From Microbacterium aurantiacum (GTDB lineage Bacteria > Actinomycetota > Actinomycetes > Actinomycetales > Microbacteriaceae), in NCBI RefSeq assembly GCF_002872075.1, contig NZ_PGGU01000016.1, positions 1 to 64,000 on the forward strand: 64,000 bases of DNA, given 5' to 3'. Below the pieces are notes generated by a model that saw only the letters and a program-made list of their open reading frames with translations, had not been told where the DNA came from and made no database searches. The position numbers and the translations under genes were made by a program. This document shows positions 26,069-35,381 of this stretch, piece after piece (the stretch's first letter is position 1; each line of letters starts with the position of its first letter).

Positions 26069-27538
26069 ATGCCAGCATCGGACGTCGCACTCCCGCAGAG
26101 CTCGCGAGACACCCGCTTCTTCGGCCAGCCGTGGGCGCTGGTGCATGTGTTCGGTGTCGAGATGTGGGAGCGGTTCAGCTTCTACGGCATGCAGGGGATC
26201 CTGCTCATCTACCTGTACTTCTCGATCGCGGAGGGCGGGCTCGGCCTGCCGCAGGCGGTCGCCGGCGGCATCGTGGGCGCCTACGGCGGCTCGGTGTACC
26301 TGTCGACGATCCTCGGCGCCTGGCTCGCCGACCGCCTTCTCGGGTCGGAGCGCGTTCTGTTCCTCAGCGCGATCGTCATCGTCGCCGGACACATCGCCCT
26401 CGCCGTCCTCCCTGGCTTCCTCGGGGTCGGGGTCGGCCTGGTCCTCGTCGCCCTCGGGTCCGGTGGACTCAAGGCGAACGCGACCTCCGTCGTCGGAAGC
26501 CTCTACAGCGCGGACGACCCCCGTCGCGACGCGGGCTTCTCGCTGTTCTACCTCGGCATCAATCTCGGCGCGTTCATGGGACCGATCCTCACCGGACTTC
26601 TTCAGTCCTCACTCGGCTTCCATTTCGGCTTCGGCCTCGCCGCGATCGGGATGACCCTGGGGCTCATCCAGTACTCCTTCGGCCGCAAGGCGCTGCCCGC
26701 CGAAGCCAGGGAGGTGCCGAACCCGCTTCCCGCGGCGCGCTACCCCCTCATCGGGATCATCGCTGCGGCCGGGATCGCCCTCGTCGTCGTGCTCGTGCTG
26801 CTGGGCGTGATCCGCGCCGACAATCTCGCGAGCATCGTGATCCTCGGCACTCTGGTGGCGACGATCGCCTACTTCGCCGTGATCCTGAGCAGCCGCCGGA
26901 TCGATGCGACGGAGCGCTCGCGAGTGTGGGGCTTCCTGCCGCTGTTCGTGACGAGCGTGGCGTTCTGGTCGCTGTACCAGCAGCAGTTCACCGTGCTCAC
27001 GGTCTACTCGGACGAGCAGCTGGACCGGAACCTGTTCGGGTGGGAGATGCCGGTCTCCTGGGTGCAGTCGATCAACCCGGTGTTCATCATCATCCTCTCC
27101 GGCATCTTCGCCGCGATCTGGACGCGCCTCGGCACGCGCCAGCCCTCGACGCCGGTGAAGTTCGCCCTCGGCGCGATCATCATGGGAGCGGCGTTCCTGC
27201 TGTTCCTGCCGTTCGCCGGTGGTGGGCCGAACTCCACGCCGCTGCTCGCCATCGTCGGAATCCTGCTGGTCTTCACGATCGCCGAGCTGCTGATCTCACC
27301 GGTCGGCCTGTCGGTGACGACGAAGCTCGCCCCCGCCGCGTTCCACACCCAGATGGTCGCGCTGTTCTTCCTGTCGATCGCGCTGGGCACGGCGATCTCG
27401 GGATGGCTCGTGCAGTTCTACGACCCGAAGAACGAGGTGCCGTACTTCTCGATCCTCGGCGGCATCGCGATCCTCGTGGGCGCGGGCCTGCTGGTGTCGG
27501 TCAAGCCCGTGCTCGCTCTCATGAAGGGCGTCAGCTGA
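26069..27538 (+). CDS. dtpT: POT/PTR-family proton-coupled oligopeptide transporter
   Basis: 489 residues with about 14 membrane helices; imports di- and tripeptides with protons. The ExxERFxxYG motif is present as VEMWERFSFYGMQGIL, and the second family signature appears as FYLGINLGAFMGPILTGLL. ATG 26069 starts just before the conserved N-terminus RFFGQPWALVHVFG; frames extending further upstream run antisense through the GNAT gene. Symbol by similarity to Gram-positive DtpT. Confidence 0.93.
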   Translation: MPASDVALPQSSRDTRFFGQPWALVHVFGVEMWERFSFYGMQGILLIYLYFSIAEGGLGLPQAVAGGIVGAYGGSVYLSTILGAWLADRLLGSERVLFLSAIVIVAGHIALAVLPGFLGVGVGLVLVALGSGGLKANATSVVGSLYSADDPRRDAGFSLFYLGINLGAFMGPILTGLLQSSLGFHFGFGLAAIGMTLGLIQYSFGRKALPAEAREVPNPLPAARYPLIGIIAAAGIALVVVLVLLGVIRADNLASIVILGTLVATIAYFAVILSSRRIDATERSRVWGFLPLFVTSVAFWSLYQQQFTVLTVYSDEQLDRNLFGWEMPVSWVQSINPVFIIILSGIFAAIWTRLGTRQPSTPVKFALGAIIMGAAFLLFLPFAGGGPNSTPLLAIVGILLVFTIAELLISPVGLSVTTKLAPAAFHTQMVALFFLSIALGTAISGWLVQFYDPKNEVPYFSILGGIAILVGAGLLVSVKPVLALMKGVS

Positions 27539-27543
27539 GCGCA

Positions 27544-27557
27544 CGCCGACGTCGGCG
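27544..27557. terminator. 14-bp palindrome between convergent genes
   Basis: CGCCGACGTCGGCG, a perfect palindrome in the 25-base gap between the POT transporter and the HIT-like gene. Short, so only a weak terminator candidate. Confidence 0.35.
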
Positions 27558-27563
27558 ACCGTC

Positions 27564-28181
27564 TCACCGGTTCGGGAACGCCTCTCCCCCGCCGGCTGCG
27601 AGGGCCTCCGCGACGATGCTGATGTGATCGCCGCCCATGTCCTTCGTCATCACCGGGAGCATCCCGTCCCAGAACGCGAGCACGGCGCCCCGCGCCTGCA
27701 TCATGCCCGCCGGTCGCGCCAGCGCCCAGAGGTGCAGATGCGCCGAACCGTCGTTCCAGCGTGCGAAGTGGCAGCGGGCGACGCCCGGGATGCTCTTGAC
27801 AGCCTTCGAGATGCGCTGCATGAGCGGACCGTAGGCGGCGAGCACCTCGTGCGGAGCATCTTCGAGCAGCCAGTGCTCACGCGGGGAGATGGCCCCCACG
27901 AAGGGAAGCCCGCCGATGTCCCATCCAGCCCGGACCTGCCAGAGATCGTCCTGCCAGATGGTGAACTCGCTCGGCGCGCACGACGAGCAGTTCTCCGGGT
28001 CGAGCTCGCCGTTGCGTGGCTTCTCCGGCACGAGCATCGGCTCCAGCGGCCGCATCGTGATCTCCTCGAACGCCCACGGCAGGCCCTCGGTCAGCGCCGA
28101 GGCATCCAATCGCTCACCGAACGGAAGACGGGCGTGGAAGGCGGTGTCGGCCGGATGCTGCTCGAAGGGTGCGTCGCTCAT
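27564..28181 (-). CDS. HIT-like domain protein, uncharacterised
   Basis: 205 residues from ATG 28181; upstream codons in the frame are Arg-rich and non-conserved. A CxxC-like pair (NCSSCAPSEFTIWQDDLWQV) and the late HLHLWALARP segment resemble the HIT/GalT fold, where HxHxx carries the catalytic His. I cannot name a substrate; nucleotide hydrolase or transferase activity is an inference. Confidence 0.75.
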   Translation of the reverse strand: MSDAPFEQHPADTAFHARLPFGERLDASALTEGLPWAFEEITMRPLEPMLVPEKPRNGELDPENCSSCAPSEFTIWQDDLWQVRAGWDIGGLPFVGAISPREHWLLEDAPHEVLAAYGPLMQRISKAVKSIPGVARCHFARWNDGSAHLHLWALARPAGMMQARGAVLAFWDGMLPVMTKDMGGDHISIVAEALAAGGGEAFPNR

Positions 28182-28219
28182 CCACTCATGAAAGCAGATG
28201 GTCGGGCGTGCAGCGCGCT

Positions 28220-28813
28220 TCAGCGCCGCCGATAGGTGACGTGCGTGACGAGCGAGGTGGCGCGCACGGATACGCGCTCGAGCTGCTGCGGCGGAACGCC
28301 GTCGAAGACCCGCTCGCCGGCTCCGAGGATGCACGGCGTGATGTGCAGGCGGAGCTCGTCGAGCAGGCCGGCGGCGAGGAACTGGTTCACCGTTCTCGCG
28401 CCACCGGCGATCGAGATGTCCTGCCCGCCCGCGGCGTCACGGGCCCGGTCCATGGCGGAGTGGATGCCGTCGGTGACGAAGTGGAAGGTGGTGCCGCCCT
28501 CCATCTCGATGGGATCGTGCGGGAAGTGCGTGAGCACGAAGACGGGGTTGTGATACGGCGGGTTCGGTCCCCACCATCCGCGCCAGTCGCGGTCCCACTC
28601 GCCCCGCACCGGACCGAACATGTTGCGCCCCATGATGGTCGCGCCGGACTCCACGATCGCGTCGACTTCGGCGCGGTTCTCCTCGTAGGCGTCGAACATC
28701 CAGCCGTGCAGCCATGTTTCGTCGATGTCGCCGAACGGAGCCTCCTCGCGTTGATCCAGCCCGGTGGCGAATCCATCGGCCGAGACGGCCAGGTCGCTGA
28801 AGACGATGCCCAT
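28220..28813 (-). CDS. Dihydrofolate reductase family protein (RibD C-terminal type)
   Basis: 197 residues. VFSDLAVSADGFATG at the N-terminus, GATIMGRNMFGPVRG in the middle and ISIAGGARTVNQFLAAGLLDELRLHITPCILGAG are the standard marks of the RibD_C/DHFR-like reductases. NADPH-dependent reductase of unknown substrate; not a housekeeping FolA. GAGGAG precedes the ATG. A paralogue lies at the right end of the window. Confidence 0.9.
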   Translation of the reverse strand: MGIVFSDLAVSADGFATGLDQREEAPFGDIDETWLHGWMFDAYEENRAEVDAIVESGATIMGRNMFGPVRGEWDRDWRGWWGPNPPYHNPVFVLTHFPHDPIEMEGGTTFHFVTDGIHSAMDRARDAAGGQDISIAGGARTVNQFLAAGLLDELRLHITPCILGAGERVFDGVPPQQLERVSVRATSLVTHVTYRRR

Positions 28814-28871
28814 GCTGTGACTCCTCGCTGAATGCGGACCCCTCTGGTCTACGCGCTCCGATCGGCCCCCG

Positions 28872-29273
28872 TCAACGCGAGATCGTGTACGCGTCCGGAT
28901 CGCCGTCGCGCGGCGGCCGCAGTCGATCCGGGACGGGCCATGGCAGGACGAACTGCTGCGTGGGCGGACGGGTGACGTCGCCGAAGTCGTCGACCTTCAC
29001 CACGATGCGCCCCGGCGTGCTCTCGTCGTCTGGTGTCACCTCGACGATGCGCACGCGCAGCGGACGGTCGCCCTCGCCCTCCAGCATCCAGGCGTCTGCG
29101 AGCCACGCGATGCCGTGCTCCTCGAGTGCGATCTCGGCATCCAGCCACTCGGTGGCCTCCGACGCGGGCCGACCGAGCACGTCGATCGCCGCCCAGTCCT
29201 CGCCGGATTGGAGTATCCAGCCGAGCAGTTCACCGTCGTCGCGACGATGGGGGATCCAGTCTGTGCGAGTCAT
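28872..29273 (-). CDS. Hypothetical protein, 133 residues
   Basis: Unrecognised soluble acidic protein (MTRTDWIPHRRDDGELLGWI, EEHGIAWLADAWMLEGEG). No signal peptide or membrane segment. A TAGCAT -10 box ends six bases before the ATG, so it is probably leaderless. It lies alone between the DHFR-family gene and the serine-hydrolase-like gene, all on the minus strand. Confidence 0.8.
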   Translation of the reverse strand: MTRTDWIPHRRDDGELLGWILQSGEDWAAIDVLGRPASEATEWLDAEIALEEHGIAWLADAWMLEGEGDRPLRVRIVEVTPDDESTPGRIVVKVDDFGDVTRPPTQQFVLPWPVPDRLRPPRDGDPDAYTISR

Positions 29274-29307
29274 CCCTCGATGCTATTCCGAGGCGTCCGC
29301 GCCGACC

Positions 29308-30222
29308 TCAGTGCGTGTACTCCATGAGTTCGACGCCGAGCACGCGGAAGGCGTCGTGGGCCCGCAACCGATGCGTGATCGAGAGATCGTCGAAGCAGAC
29401 GATGAGCGTGTACGCGACGCCGGAGCGGGGGCCGGCCAGCACACCGGATTCCGCCCTCACGCCGCGGTCGCGTCCGGTCTTGTTGATGAAGAGCAGGCCG
29501 TGCGCGTCGTGATCGTGCGCGAAGGGGTCGAGGCCCGTGGATGCGGCGACGAGGCTGAGGTCCTGGTTCAGGCTCAGCCACTCGGACACCTGTGCGCTGA
29601 CGGCGGCGTCGACGACCGCCGAGTTGACGAGAGCCGAGAAGAGACCGGAGAGTTCACGGGCGGAGCCGACCGCCACCTGCGGAGCGTCATCCGGACCGCG
29701 CGTGTCACGGAAGCGGTCGAGCAGCGCTGTACTGACCAGCCCGAGTGCGTCGATGCGCTCGCGCACACGGTCGTGACCGACCCTCTGCAGGAGCGCGTTC
29801 ACGGCGATCGGGTCACCGGCGGTCGCGGCCAGCACGGCGAGATCCGACAACGGCAGCGCCGGTGCTCGCAGGTGACGCCACAACCCGGACGACGACACCG
29901 GATCGACTGATGCGCGTTCGATGATCTCGAGCGGATCCAGCGAGCCGCTCTCGAAACCGGCGGCGACCTCGATCAGCAACGGCACCACGCCGAGGCCCGC
30001 AACGGGCATCGTGACGTGGTCGTCGCCGGAGAGCACGGGGTCACCGCTGTCGAGATCGACGACGTGGACGGACACCTGAGCACCGGCCTCCGCCAGCATC
30101 TCCAGCGCGCGCAACGTCGATGTGAACGACCGGCGGCCGATGGCGGCGCGACGCGGCAGACGCCTGCTGGTCCGCTGGGAACGGCGCAGCATGGCGTGCG
30201 AAGGCTCGGGGGGAGTGCCCAC
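29308..30222 (-). CDS. Class A beta-lactamase-like protein with lost active site
   Basis: 304 residues of the serine beta-lactamase/transpeptidase fold. Aligning the helix after the first strands, the SxxK position reads MPVAGLGVVPLL (Ser and Lys replaced by Gly and Val); the SDN position reads GDPIAVNALL; no Glu166 equivalent is visible; only KTG (FINKTGRDRG) remains. It is therefore probably a non-catalytic member. The N-terminus is Arg-rich without a signal peptide, suggesting a cytoplasmic location. GTG start at 30222; a later start is possible. Confidence 0.78.
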   Translation of the reverse strand: MGTPPEPSHAMLRRSQRTSRRLPRRAAIGRRSFTSTLRALEMLAEAGAQVSVHVVDLDSGDPVLSGDDHVTMPVAGLGVVPLLIEVAAGFESGSLDPLEIIERASVDPVSSSGLWRHLRAPALPLSDLAVLAATAGDPIAVNALLQRVGHDRVRERIDALGLVSTALLDRFRDTRGPDDAPQVAVGSARELSGLFSALVNSAVVDAAVSAQVSEWLSLNQDLSLVAASTGLDPFAHDHDAHGLLFINKTGRDRGVRAESGVLAGPRSGVAYTLIVCFDDLSITHRLRAHDAFRVLGVELMEYTH

Positions 30223-30335
30223 GCGTGATCCTTACCGAGGGGGGTGGATGGCGGGATACCGCGGGGCTCATCCCCCGGCGGCAGGCCTATCGTAACCCCC
30301 GCCGGGTGAGGAACCTCAGCGAACTCAGGAGATGG

Positions 30336-32300
30336 TCACCAGATCGTCACACGCGAGCCTGCCGGGAGCCACAGAGCATCGGATTCGTTCACCTCGAACG
30401 CCTCGTAGAAGGCGTCGATGTTGCGCACGATCTGGTTGCAGCGGAACTCGTTCGGCGAGTGCGGGTCGATGGTCAGCAGACGCAGCGTCTCGGCGTCCCT
30501 GCTCTTCTGCTGCCATACCTGCGCCCATGACAGAAGCAGGCGCTGAACCCCGGTCAGCCCGTCGATCACCGGCGCGTCGGAACCCGCGAGGGACAGCTCG
30601 TACGCCTTCAGCGCGATGCCGAGCCCGCCGAGGTCGCCGATGTTCTCGCCGATCGTCAGCGCCCCGTTCACGTGGTGCTCGGCATCCAGCCCCACCGGCA
30701 CGAGCGCCTCGTACTGGGCGATGAGCGCCTTCGTGCGCTCCTCGAACGCCGAGCGATCGGCATCCGTCCACCAGTCCTCGAGCTTGCCCGAGCCGTCGTA
30801 GCGGCTGCCCTGATCGTCGAAACCGTGGCCGATCTCGTGCCCGATCACGGCGCCGATGCCGCCGTAGTTCGCGGCCGCATCACGTGTGGCGTCGAAGAAC
30901 GGGTACTGCAGGATTGCCGCGGGGAAGACGATCTCGTTCATCGACGGGTTGTAGTACGCGTTGACCATCTGCGGCGGCATGTGCCACTCGGAGCGGTCGA
31001 TGGGCTTGCCCACCTTGTCGATGTGGCGGTCGTGCTCGAAGATCGCGGCGCGACGCACGTTGCCGAACAGGTCGCCTCGATCGATCTCGAGAGTGGAGTA
31101 GTCGCGCCACACCTCGGGGTGGCCGATCTTCGGGGTGAAGGCGTCGAGCTTGGCGAGCGCGCGCTCGCGGGTCTCCGGGCTCATCCACTCGAGGTCGGTG
31201 ATGCTCTGCCGGTACGCCTCGATGAGATTGGCGACGAGCTCGTCCATCGCGGCCTTCGCCGTCGGGGGGTAGTGCCGCTCGACGTAGACCTTGCCGATGG
31301 CCTCGCCCAGCGCCCCCTCGGTGACCGAGACGCCGCGCTTCCAGCGCTCGCGGATCGAGGGCACTCCGGAGAGCTCGGTGCCGTAGAAGGAGAAGTTCTC
31401 CTGCACGATGTCGTCGGTGAGGTAGGGGGCGGCGGCGTGCACGACCTGCGCGCGCAGCCACGACTTCCACTCGTCGAGACGCTCCGGGGTCAGCAGCGCG
31501 CCCAGGCCTTCGAGGAAGCTCGGCTGGGAGATGACGACCTCGTCGAAGGCCGCCGGGTTCGATGGTGCGACGGCCTCGCGCCACGGAGCGAGGTCGACGC
31601 CGGCGAGCTCGAGGATCTCGGACCAGGTCTTCAGGTTGTACGTCTCGACGGCGTCGCGGCTGCGCACGTTGTCCCAGTGGTGGGTGGCGAGGTCGGCTTC
31701 GAGCGCTGTGGCGCGCTCGGCCTCAGCCGCCGGATCCGCGATCCCCGCGAGCGCGAGCAGGCGCTCCAGGTGCGCACGGTACGCGGCGCGGGTCTCCTCG
31801 AACGTGTCGAGGCGGTAGTAGCTCTCGTCGGGCAGTGAGAGACCGGCCTGCACGAGGATCGGCACGTAGCGCTCGGGGTCACCCGGGTCGCCGTCGACGT
31901 AGAGGCCGATCAGGTGCGCGCGGCCGTCACGGTCGTAGGCGCCGACGGTGCGCAGGAAGGAGGGGATGCTGTCGATCGCGTCGATCTCGGCGAACGTCTC
32001 GGCGAGCGGAGTCGTGCCGGCGGCGTCGATGCGGTCCGTGTCCATGAAGCTGGCGAACAGGTCGCCGATCTTGCGGGCGAGGGTGCCGGGCTCGGCCTCC
32101 TGGGACTCCTCGATGATCGCGCGAACGTCGGCTTCGGCCTGTTCCGCCAGAAGGTGGAAGGAGCCCCAGCGCGCCTTGTCGCCGGGGATCTCGGTGCGGT
32201 CGAGCCACGCACCGTTGACGTGGCGGTACAGATCATCCTGCGGGCGGATGTCGGAACTGAACTCTTCTGTGGCGAGGCCGGAAGGGAGCAAATCTGTCAT
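30336..32300 (-). CDS. M13 (neprilysin) family zinc metallopeptidase
   Basis: 654 residues. Zinc site HEIGH (30825-30839) in IGHEIGHGFDDQGS, third ligand in GENIGDLGG, substrate-binding NAYYNPSMNEIVFPAAIL, and the family C-terminus ending in Trp. PepO-like endopeptidase for short peptides. There is no signal peptide, so it acts in the cytoplasm as in other actinobacterial homologues. ATG 32300 is chosen: a TAGGCT -10 box ends seven bases upstream (leaderless); a start at 32330 would lie upstream of that promoter. Confidence 0.95.
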   Translation of the reverse strand: MTDLLPSGLATEEFSSDIRPQDDLYRHVNGAWLDRTEIPGDKARWGSFHLLAEQAEADVRAIIEESQEAEPGTLARKIGDLFASFMDTDRIDAAGTTPLAETFAEIDAIDSIPSFLRTVGAYDRDGRAHLIGLYVDGDPGDPERYVPILVQAGLSLPDESYYRLDTFEETRAAYRAHLERLLALAGIADPAAEAERATALEADLATHHWDNVRSRDAVETYNLKTWSEILELAGVDLAPWREAVAPSNPAAFDEVVISQPSFLEGLGALLTPERLDEWKSWLRAQVVHAAAPYLTDDIVQENFSFYGTELSGVPSIRERWKRGVSVTEGALGEAIGKVYVERHYPPTAKAAMDELVANLIEAYRQSITDLEWMSPETRERALAKLDAFTPKIGHPEVWRDYSTLEIDRGDLFGNVRRAAIFEHDRHIDKVGKPIDRSEWHMPPQMVNAYYNPSMNEIVFPAAILQYPFFDATRDAAANYGGIGAVIGHEIGHGFDDQGSRYDGSGKLEDWWTDADRSAFEERTKALIAQYEALVPVGLDAEHHVNGALTIGENIGDLGGLGIALKAYELSLAGSDAPVIDGLTGVQRLLLSWAQVWQQKSRDAETLRLLTIDPHSPNEFRCNQIVRNIDAFYEAFEVNESDALWLPAGSRVTIW

Positions 32301-32451
32301 GCGCCCCAGCCTATGGCCCGAGGCGGACACCGGGTCGGGCGGATGCAGGGCGAGCGTCTGGCTCGGAGATGTGCGCTTCGCGCGGACGAATTCCGAGAAT
32401 CCGGCCGAGGGAAGCGCGTTTCACCGAGCCAGGTGCTGTCGCTCGGTGCGG

Positions 32452-33021
32452 TCAGCGACGACGACGGATGCCGAGACGGCGCCGGCGCGCGGGCGGATCG
32501 GGTTCCGAGGCGGGTGCCGGTGCGGGCGCCCTGAGTCGGGCCGCGCGACGCTCGGCCCAGGCGGAGATCTCAGCATCCACATCGCGCGTCGATGTGACGA
32601 CCGGTGGTCCGCCCTGCAACTGCCGGCGCGCCTCGACCACCCGGCGGTTGAAGTCCTCCAGAACCGTGCGCACATCCTCCTCGCGACCGAGAAGGTCGAG
32701 CTGATCGTCGAGCTCGCGATCCTCCGTGCGCAGCAGCAGCGCCGGCGGGCCGAGACCGGTGAGGTTCTCCCGCTCGATCTTGCGGCGGATCCACCAGTCC
32801 GGGTCGTGGTGCGTGCCGAGCCCCTCGAGCGGCTTGCCGGCGCCGGGGAGATCATCGAACTCGCCTCGGCGGATGGCGAGCTGGATCGAGGTCTCGATGA
32901 AGGCTGCCTTGTTCTCGGCGTTCAGCGTCATGGACGCCTCTTCAGCGGCATCCTGAGCAGGATCCTCGCCGGCCTGTCGCTGCGCACGGTAACGGGCGGC
33001 GTTGTTCATGGCATCTGACAC
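32452..33021 (-). CDS. DUF1992 (DnaJ-homologue subfamily C member 28-like) protein
   Basis: 189 residues. The DUF1992 signature is clear: ENKAAFIETSIQLAIRRGEFDDLPGAGKPLEGL, then DPDWWIRRKI. Function unknown despite the DnaJ name, and no J domain is present. I prefer GTG 33021 because GGAGG stands five bases upstream; the ATG at 33048 has no ribosome binding site. The Arg-rich C-terminus may bind nucleic acid. Confidence 0.88.
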   Translation of the reverse strand: MSDAMNNAARYRAQRQAGEDPAQDAAEEASMTLNAENKAAFIETSIQLAIRRGEFDDLPGAGKPLEGLGTHHDPDWWIRRKIERENLTGLGPPALLLRTEDRELDDQLDLLGREEDVRTVLEDFNRRVVEARRQLQGGPPVVTSTRDVDAEISAWAERRAARLRAPAPAPASEPDPPARRRRLGIRRRR

Positions 33022-33115
33022 GGGCACCTCCGGCTGCGTCCGGTCCATCCAGGATACGTCGACGGACGCGGCATCCGCCCGGTCCCTGCGCGACCGTCGT
33101 GTCCGCGCCAGCCCA

Positions 33116-33121
33116 TAGGCT
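33116..33121 (+). promoter_or_regulatory. -10 box of leaderless MATE gene
   Basis: TAGGCT ends six bases before GTG 33128; the same TAGGCT-N6-start arrangement is seen before the DtxR-family and xth genes in this window. Confidence 0.55.
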
Positions 33122-33127
33122 CATCGG

Positions 33128-34450
33128 GTGACCACGCGCGCCTCCCTCAACCGAGAGATCCTGCGCCTCGCCGTCCCCGCCCTCGGCGCCCTGGTCGCCG
33201 AGCCGGCCTTCCTCATCGTCGACGCGGCCCTGGTCGGCCACCTCGGCACCACGCCGCTCGCCGGCCTCGGCATCGCCGGCGCCGTGCTGCAGACGATCGT
33301 CGGACTCATGGTGTTCCTCGCCTACTCGACCACGCCGGCCGTCGCGCGGCGGTTCGGCGCCGGCAAGCCGGGAGATGCGGTCTCGGCAGGAATCGACGGG
33401 ATGTGGCTCGCGCTCGGGCTCGGCGCCGTGCTCGCGATCGTCGGCGCTGTGTCGTCGCCATGGCTGGTCTCCCTCTTCGGGGCGAGCGACGCGGTCGCCG
33501 CCGAGGCGAACGCGTATCTGGTGGTGTCGATGTGGGGTCTGCCCGCGATGCTCATCGTGTTCGCCGCCACGGGACTGCTGCGTGGCATGCAGGACACCGT
33601 CACGCCGCTCTGGATCGCCGGGCTCGGCTTCGGCGCGAACGCCCTGCTCAACGTGCTGTTCATCTACGGCTTCGGCTGGGGCATCGCCGGATCGGCCGTC
33701 GGCACCGTGACCGCGCAGTGGGGGATGGTGGCCGCCTACGCGATGGTGATCCGTCGCCTCGCCACCAAGCACAGCGCATCGCTGCGCGCCAGCGGCGGCG
33801 GCATCCGCAACTCGGCGCGCTCGGGCGGCTGGCTCTTCCTGCGCACCGTCAGCCTGCGCGTCGCGCTCCTCGTCACCGTGGGTATCGCCACCGGGATCGG
33901 CACGACGGAACTCGCCGGGTGGCAGATCGTGTTCACGATCTTCTCGGCGGCGGCGTTCGCGCTCGACGCCCTCGCGATCGCCGCACAGGCGCTGATCGGC
34001 AAGGAGCTCGGCGCGGGCGACGAACAGCAGGTGCATCGCGTGCTCCGGCGCACGGTCGCGTGGGGCGCATGGTTCGGCGTGATCGTCGGCGCGCTGATCG
34101 CGGCGCTGTCCGGAGTGCTCGGCATCGTCTTCACGGGGGATGCCGAGATCGCAGCCCTCATCCAGCCGGCGCTGCTCGTACTCGCCGTCGCACAGCCGGT
34201 GGCCGGGGTGGTCTTCGTGCTCGACGGCGTGCTGATGGGCGCGAACGACGCGCGCTACCTGGCGATCGCCGGCGCGCTGAACCTCGTGCCGTTCCTGCCG
34301 GCGCTGTGGATCATCGCCGCGACCGGAGTCGACGGAGGCGCCGGTCTCGTGTGGCTGTCGCTCGCGTTCTTCGGTGTATACCTGCTCGCGCGTCTGGCGA
34401 CCCTCGGGTGGCGGGTGCGATCCGGACGCTGGGTGGCGGCAGGGGGCTGA
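33128..34450 (+). CDS. MATE-family efflux transporter (DinF-like)
   Basis: 440 residues and 12 membrane helices in two similar halves. LAVPALGALVAEPAFLIVDAALVGHLGTTPLAGLGIA is typical of the DinF branch (given here in part only: key residues Pro at 'VPAL', Asp at 'IVDAALVG'). Exports cationic compounds using Na+ or H+. Leaderless GTG start six bases after TAGGCT. The following gene starts 25 bases after its stop and may be co-transcribed. Confidence 0.92.
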   Translation: MTTRASLNREILRLAVPALGALVAEPAFLIVDAALVGHLGTTPLAGLGIAGAVLQTIVGLMVFLAYSTTPAVARRFGAGKPGDAVSAGIDGMWLALGLGAVLAIVGAVSSPWLVSLFGASDAVAAEANAYLVVSMWGLPAMLIVFAATGLLRGMQDTVTPLWIAGLGFGANALLNVLFIYGFGWGIAGSAVGTVTAQWGMVAAYAMVIRRLATKHSASLRASGGGIRNSARSGGWLFLRTVSLRVALLVTVGIATGIGTTELAGWQIVFTIFSAAAFALDALAIAAQALIGKELGAGDEQQVHRVLRRTVAWGAWFGVIVGALIAALSGVLGIVFTGDAEIAALIQPALLVLAVAQPVAGVVFVLDGVLMGANDARYLAIAGALNLVPFLPALWIIAATGVDGGAGLVWLSLAFFGVYLLARLATLGWRVRSGRWVAAGG

Positions 34451-34475
34451 TCCTGCCGTGCGCGAGGATGGTGGC

Positions 34476-35342
34476 ATGACCCCTGACCTTCCCTGGCCGG
34501 GCGACGCCGAGACCGTCATCCGATGGGTGCGGGCCGCGCTGCAGCCGACCGACGCCGAGCTGGTCCGCGGCCTCGAGAACGTGCGCATCTCCGCCGACGT
34601 GTCCGGATCGACCCTCGAGTCGCTCTCCGTCGACGCGAGCGGAGTCGAACTGACTCTCCTTCCCGCACCGGATCCGCTGACGGCGGAGACGGCGGCACCT
34701 CCCGAACCCGAGGTCGTGCAGCGGCGCCCCGGGGTGCTGCGGAATCTGCGGCTTACCGCCGATCCCGTGCGGGTCGAGGGCATCGCGGTGTCGATCGACG
34801 TCCAGATCAGCGACGTCCCCGTGGAGTGGCTCGTCTATGCGGAACCCACGGCCCCCGGCCAGCCGGAGACGATCCACGGGATCGACCTCGCCGACGGCGG
34901 TGCGGGGATCCGCGGCTCCCTCACCGCCTCGCTCCGCGCCCAGGACCTCACTCCCCTGCTCTCATCCCTCGTCCGTCCGGTGCTTCACGGCTACGGCATC
35001 CGCCTGAGCCGGCTGAAGGCGACGGTCACCCAGGACGGTGCCGACGGCGTCCGCATCGAGGCCGGTGCCGGCATCCGCTGGCGTCTGCTGGCCGCGTCGG
35101 CCCGCGGCAGCGCACGGGTCCATGTGTCCCCGGACGGGATCGTCACGCTCCGCGACCTCACGATCGGCAGCCGCAATCCCTTCGTTTCGCTCGCGCTTCG
35201 AGCGGTCCGCCGCTCGGTGCAGGAGCAGATCGGCAAGAGCTTCGACCTGAATGACGACCTCAGCGTGGCCGGTGGCCCTCGGCTGACCGACGTGCGCGTC
35301 GTCGCCGGCGACGACCTCACCGTCTCGGCACGGCTGGCCTGA
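34476..35342 (+). CDS. DUF2993/LmeA-like hypothetical protein
   Basis: 288 residues from ATG 34476. Beta-rich throughout with regularly alternating strands and the ending ITSA-like pattern LTDVRVVAGDDLTVSARLA, which is how DUF2993 (LmeA) lipid-binding proteins end. Unlike LmeA it has no signal peptide. The assignment is weak; function unknown. GAGGAT six bases before the ATG could be a -10 box or ribosome binding site. Confidence 0.75.
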   Translation: MTPDLPWPGDAETVIRWVRAALQPTDAELVRGLENVRISADVSGSTLESLSVDASGVELTLLPAPDPLTAETAAPPEPEVVQRRPGVLRNLRLTADPVRVEGIAVSIDVQISDVPVEWLVYAEPTAPGQPETIHGIDLADGGAGIRGSLTASLRAQDLTPLLSSLVRPVLHGYGIRLSRLKATVTQDGADGVRIEAGAGIRWRLLAASARGSARVHVSPDGIVTLRDLTIGSRNPFVSLALRAVRRSVQEQIGKSFDLNDDLSVAGGPRLTDVRVVAGDDLTVSARLA

Positions 35343-35381
35343 GCTCTTCGCGAGACTGGCGGACTCCGTCAGCCGTCAGCG

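Noticed and set aside
30271..30306. Terminator hairpin after the M13 peptidase gene
   Set aside because: Only a 7-bp stem with a 19-base loop; too weak to call.
32942..34783. Minus-strand open frame of 613 codons over the MATE gene
   Set aside because: Arg/His/Asp-rich antisense sequence; the MATE protein on the other strand is clearly real.
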